This document shows positions 59,978 to 64,000 of a stretch of DNA of 64,000 bases, in pieces (position 1 is the stretch's first letter; every line of letters begins with the position of its first letter). The DNA lies in contig OZ037770.1 in the NCBI GenBank assembly GCA_964035545.1, forward strand, positions 960,001 to 1,024,000. Reading direction: 5' to 3'. The DNA comes from Bugula neritina. Lineage: Eukaryota; Bryozoa; Gymnolaemata; Cheilostomatida; Bugulidae. The notes under the pieces were generated by a model, which saw only the letters and a program-made list of their open reading frames with translations, made no database searches and was not told the origin of the DNA. Both the position numbers and the translations under genes were made by a program.

Positions 59978-62154
59978 GATTATGGTTTTCTTGTTCTAAT
60001 GTACTGAAGTTGTATTCATCTTTAACATACAATTATTTTATGTTCGTCAAGAAAATATGTTAGAGTAAACCAGTTTGAAGGTTAGAGTTTTGAATATTAA
60101 TTCACTCATTATGAAAGCGTGAATGAACAACTAAACTAAAATTAAAAGATGAAGCAGAGATAAAACTAGATTAAAACAACACTGGAGTAGTACTGAAGTC
60201 GTGATATTGATATTTACATATAAGTTAAACTAATGAATTCCAATAATTATTCATGATAGTGTTGCAAGCAACATTTACTCTTAAATTTGAATAAATGAAA
60301 TTCAAATGATCAATTATTCAATTGTTAACTTAAATGTTAATACACATTATCAGTTTGAGGAAATCTACTCATTTAAAAACTCAAAGTTATCTTCATTTTT
60401 TCAAAAATACTATTTAGCAGTATAATAATCATAGCCACTAAAAGTGAAAAGTAATACATATACTAATAGTAATAAACAAGTAATAGAGCAATACTTATGC
60501 TTATAGCTATACTAAATCTAATAGCAATACTAATAGTAATTTAAATATTATTTTTATACAATTATTACCAGTGTGATTCTTTATGATTCTCATATAATTA
60601 TTTATTAATTGGTATTAATATTAATTAGCATTACTAACACTCGTAGTCATACTCATAGGACATAAACTTAGTGTGATATAAACAGCTCCATCACAGTAAC
60701 TTATATAATAAGCTATTAGTTATCAAGTTCTTAGTTAAGTTCATTTGTTTTCATTTTGATTTTTACAAATCTTAATTTAATCACAGTTTCAGATTAAAAT
60801 TGTCCTGGGTATGAATTAGAATATCAATAACTACGAGTGGTAATCATTATAACTTATGATAAAGACTTGTTATTGTAGATTGCGTCTTAGTTCTTACAGT
60901 TACATTCACTCTTAGTCCAACACTTTACAGGAGCAGTTACTAATACTGACTTATTCTAAGTCTTAATGTTACTTCTAATTTCAATACCCATACTCATATC
61001 GTAATTTAATAATATATTAAACGTAATAATATTATTTATAATATTAAGAGTAATACTGATACTAAGAGTTAAACTTATGGACCATAGTTATACTTATGCT
61101 TATAGTTAGTTAGTTATTAGTTATACTTGTACTTGAAGTACTTTCTGAATACTAATACTAATAGTAATACTTCAATAGTAATAGTAATACGGCGTTTGAA
61201 TGAGACTTTAATAGGAGGTAGGAGGTATTGAAAATATTATTCATTTTATTGGAGGTAGGTGCAGTAAAGTAAGTCGAATCAATGAAACTTAGAGTAAAAT
61301 CAAAGTCTAAAACTAAAAGTTGGAGTAAATCACTAAACTTTAATTAGATTTAGTGACTAAAAGTTAAATAAGAACTAAAAGTAAAAGTAAAAAGTAAATC
61401 AAAATTGAAAATGCACACATGATAATACATTAATATCATAGATGATTTAATCATTAATCATTTAATGTAGCCTAATCGTAATGTGTAAATGTAATGCTAA
61501 TACTAATAGTAATAGTAATAATACTAATAGTATTACTGTAATAGCAATCTAATAGTAACACTTATAGTATTAGTATTAGTATTACTATTACGCCATTACG
61601 GTATTACTATCAGTAATAGTAATAGTAATACTAATAGTAATAGTAAAGTGGTAATCATTTATTCAAAATTATTGATCATTACGTTTACACGCTGTCAATA
61701 CACTCTGCACCTTTTTGTGCTTGTAGTTTAATTTCATTACTAAAGGTAATACTACAGCTACGAGATTAGGCTATTAACTCTAAGTACTGTGAAAGCAACA
61801 AGAGACCATTAATTTTAAAGTTAATACAAATCTAATGAAATTATCTGGTTGTATTATATTATATTGTAGCGAAGCTCTTTGGATTTGACGGCATGAAACC
61901 TTCGACGCACTTGTCAAGGTCAGTCATAGTTCTATGTGATTGGACCGCACACCAAAAGTATGTCCAATTATGTATGACCTGCTAGGATAAAAAATTCGCG
62001 GACTGAGGAAATTTTATTATCAAATATTTAGTTTATCATTGCATGCGTCGACTCTTTCATCTGCTTTGTGGACTGCTCAGAGTTATAAATTAAGAATAAT
62101 AATATCTTGTAAACTAGATTTATTAATATTAAATTGTATCACTTTGATCCAAAG
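59978..62154. other. Divergent intergenic region, AT-rich with TAATAG-type runs
   Basis: Separates the AGK start from a plus-strand gene start. No exon seen. From about 60430 to 61640 it is dominated by degenerate runs of AATAGT/ACTAAT units in both orientations. Confidence 0.5.
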
Positions 62155-63920
62155 ATGAGTGGTTACTCAACACCTTCCAGTTCACCAAATAACCATAATG
62201 GTATGTTTATACCTCTAACAAACTCAAAGTACCTCGGAGACTCAGCTTTGCCTTTAGCGTTTGCTCTTTAGCATTTTCGCGGTCTTTTGTTTTTGGGGAG
62301 TACATAAAACAACCTCAATAAATCTGGAGCGCGCGCTATGGCGCACCTATAATAATGCGGGCACGCCTGAACCTGAATAAATCGATAATCATTTGAACAA
62401 TTATTATTCTCAGTGTTTCGTAGGACGTTGCCTCGGCAACTAAGGCTACAGTTTGAGTTTGGAGAATTATATAACTATTATACTATTAATACTAATAGCC
62501 TTACTTGTTATTGTTAATGTTATAATATTAATTATAATATTAATATAATTATTACTGAAACTGAAATATTATTAACTACTACTAGTACTAGTAATACTTA
62601 TACTAATAGTAATAGTAATACTAACAGTAACTGTAAGTAGCAGTACTCGATCTCACTCAATCTCATACTTATACTTATAGAAATACTAATACTATTAGTA
62701 TTAGTGATACTGATAATATTAGCACTATAGTAAGTGTAACACTAAATATAAATGTAGCCTAATATTAATAGTAATACTAATAGTAATACTATTTAGTATT
62801 TAGATTTAGTCTTACTTTAGGTATAAGTATATTACTAATATTATTACTATTAGCATTATTATTTCTCTAAGTATGAGATTGAGTGAGTGAAACTGAGTAC
62901 TACTAGTACTAATTACAGTTACTGTTAGCATTCTTAGTATTTAATTATCATACTCATAGTGATTACAATGATAATTACTAAATTAGGTCGAAGAGTTAGA
63001 GCAAACCAAATTCTTCCGATTTGCAATGGCCAAGCTACTTTTCTTAAAATTTTATTCAAATTTAATAAAGAAATATTAGAAATAAAGCATAGCTGAAAGT
63101 AAGCTAGTAATCATAGATTCATGATTTTTTTGAATTATATTTTTCATGGCTCAATAATAGTTGTCCAAACTATATAAAAAATATATAACTTTCATTTATC
63201 AGTTCAGCCTAGGTTTTACTGTTTGTTCTTCATTACAGTGCTAATATAATTCAAATTTTTTTTCCGAAAAACATCGCAGGTTTAATTTGAGACCGGTTTT
63301 CTAAGAATTGCCTAAAGCAACCTTTATGCACCGCTGCCTAAGATGCGTGCTGTATGCTCAAACAACGTTTAGAGTTAGACTCCCGACAGTTCATAGGTGG
63401 AACCCATGGCGTCAACTGAACCTGTACGTTAGATATAGTGGTAGGTATGTCCGTGAAAGGTTCCCTAAAGCTACTAACTCACTCTACCACTTCACCTGGT
63501 TGCGAAATTTTCAAATTGAAACTTCCTGCTTTAGCTAAAACTTGTGTTGAAAGATCCTCAATATTGTTTTATAGTCATTGCAGCTATTATGAAATTCTGT
63601 TTTGCATGCATAAAAGCTTTTAAAAGATTTCAAGTTCAGTTGTTCTCCTAGTAATTATTTACTGCTTGAAAAATGTCGACGTGTACAAGTGGAGATTAAA
63701 AAATTGCCAGAGGTTGAATTTTTGCAAACTCCTCTGTACTGCTGAATAAAAATAAAATTAATATATTTAATATTTTTTTCCTGGTTGAACATTATTTGAT
63801 AATGAATTTGGTTATTGTTAATCTCTTCTTTGTTGGTTTCCAGGCTTCAGATGTTCTAGAGATTCCGGTTTTCTTTCCAGTAGCAGCAGTTCTGTAGATT
63901 TGGAAAGTGAGAAATTTACA
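62155..63920 (+). CDS. First exons of an unidentified gene (partial)
   Basis: Exon 1 is 62155-62200 (ATG, then Ser/Pro-rich residues, donor AATG/GTATGT). Exon 2 is 63844-63920 (acceptor TTTCCAG, donor TTTACA/GTAAGT). They join in phase to about 41 residues, including a GFRCSRDSGFLSSSSSSVD stretch rich in serine and then acidic. The gene continues beyond the window. Both introns have good consensus signals, but the product is too short to recognise and the model could be wrong. Confidence 0.4.
62460..62960. repeat. Degenerate TAATAG/ACTAAT-rich stretch in intron 1
   Basis: Dense, imperfect alternation of TAATAGTAATAG and ACTAATACT type runs with no fixed period, like 60430-61640 and parts of 18400-19000. 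Confidence 0.6.
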
Positions 63921-64000
63921 GTAAGTTACCCGAAATATAGTAAGCAGCATGTGTTTGGTAGGTTACAGTCGATTTTTTGAATGTAGCGTAAGTAGCAGGG

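Noticed and set aside
63308-63623. Short frames in the intron of the right-edge gene
   Set aside because: No splice logic or protein features supporting them as exons.

Overview
The window is animal nuclear DNA. It is AT-rich and intron-containing (GT-AG introns, many with pyrimidine-tract acceptors), and it is crowded with LTR retrotransposons, a Penelope-like retroelement, MITEs and minisatellites. The host genes are eukaryotic: acylglycerol kinase, a UFM1-specific protease, a microsomal glutathione S-transferase 3-like gene and a TIP41/TIPRL-like exon. A compact, repeat-rich early-branching metazoan such as a sponge fits best, but this is inference and no marker settles it.

Layout. 1-2.5 kb: remains of Ty3/gypsy elements. 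These are a broken reverse transcriptase on the minus strand, a plus-strand ORF with a C2H2-like finger, and a PPT plus LTR. 2.5-8.4 kb: a two-exon minus-strand gene for a nucleotidyltransferase-TPR protein (copy 1). 11.3-18.3 kb: a complete LTR element (639-bp LTRs that read the same, TSD GTAC) with one 873-codon gag-plus-envelope-like ORF, no pol, and membrane-anchor ORFs on the opposite strand. 19.1-21.8 kb: a TIPRL-like exon, a 22-bp satellite, and the last exons of an MGST3-like gene. 24.8-32.1 kb: a very young, apparently intact Ty3/gypsy element on the minus strand (991-bp LTRs, TSD CAAC, PBS matching tRNA-Leu, a -1 frameshift signal GGGAAAC with a stem, gag and pol). 32.7-39.2 kb: copy 2 of the nucleotidyltransferase-TPR gene, with about 17 near-identical 44-residue repeats against 5 in copy 1. 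39.2-49 kb: a gene-poor block of segmental duplications, two arrays of one 40-bp minisatellite, MITEs, fold-backs, AT microsatellites, MGST3 exon fragments and a TA-inserted DNA transposon. 49.7-53.7 kb: a five-exon gene for an unrecognised secreted protein, with an inverted pair of Penelope-like fragments in its last intron; each fragment carries a hammerhead-ribozyme-like motif. 54.6-56.8 kb: UFSP1-like protease (five exons, minus). 57.7-60.0 kb: AGK (six exons, minus). 62.2 kb to the end: first two exons of an unknown plus-strand gene.

The two nucleotidyltransferase-TPR genes are paralogues that share flanks as well as coding sequence. The copy-2 flank acts as an empty site for a MITE next to copy 1, and the copy-1 flank as an approximate empty site for the gypsy element next to copy 2. 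The best candidates for something undescribed are these nucleotidyltransferase-TPR proteins with a rapidly changing repeat array, and the young pol-less gag-env element with antisense membrane-anchor ORFs.
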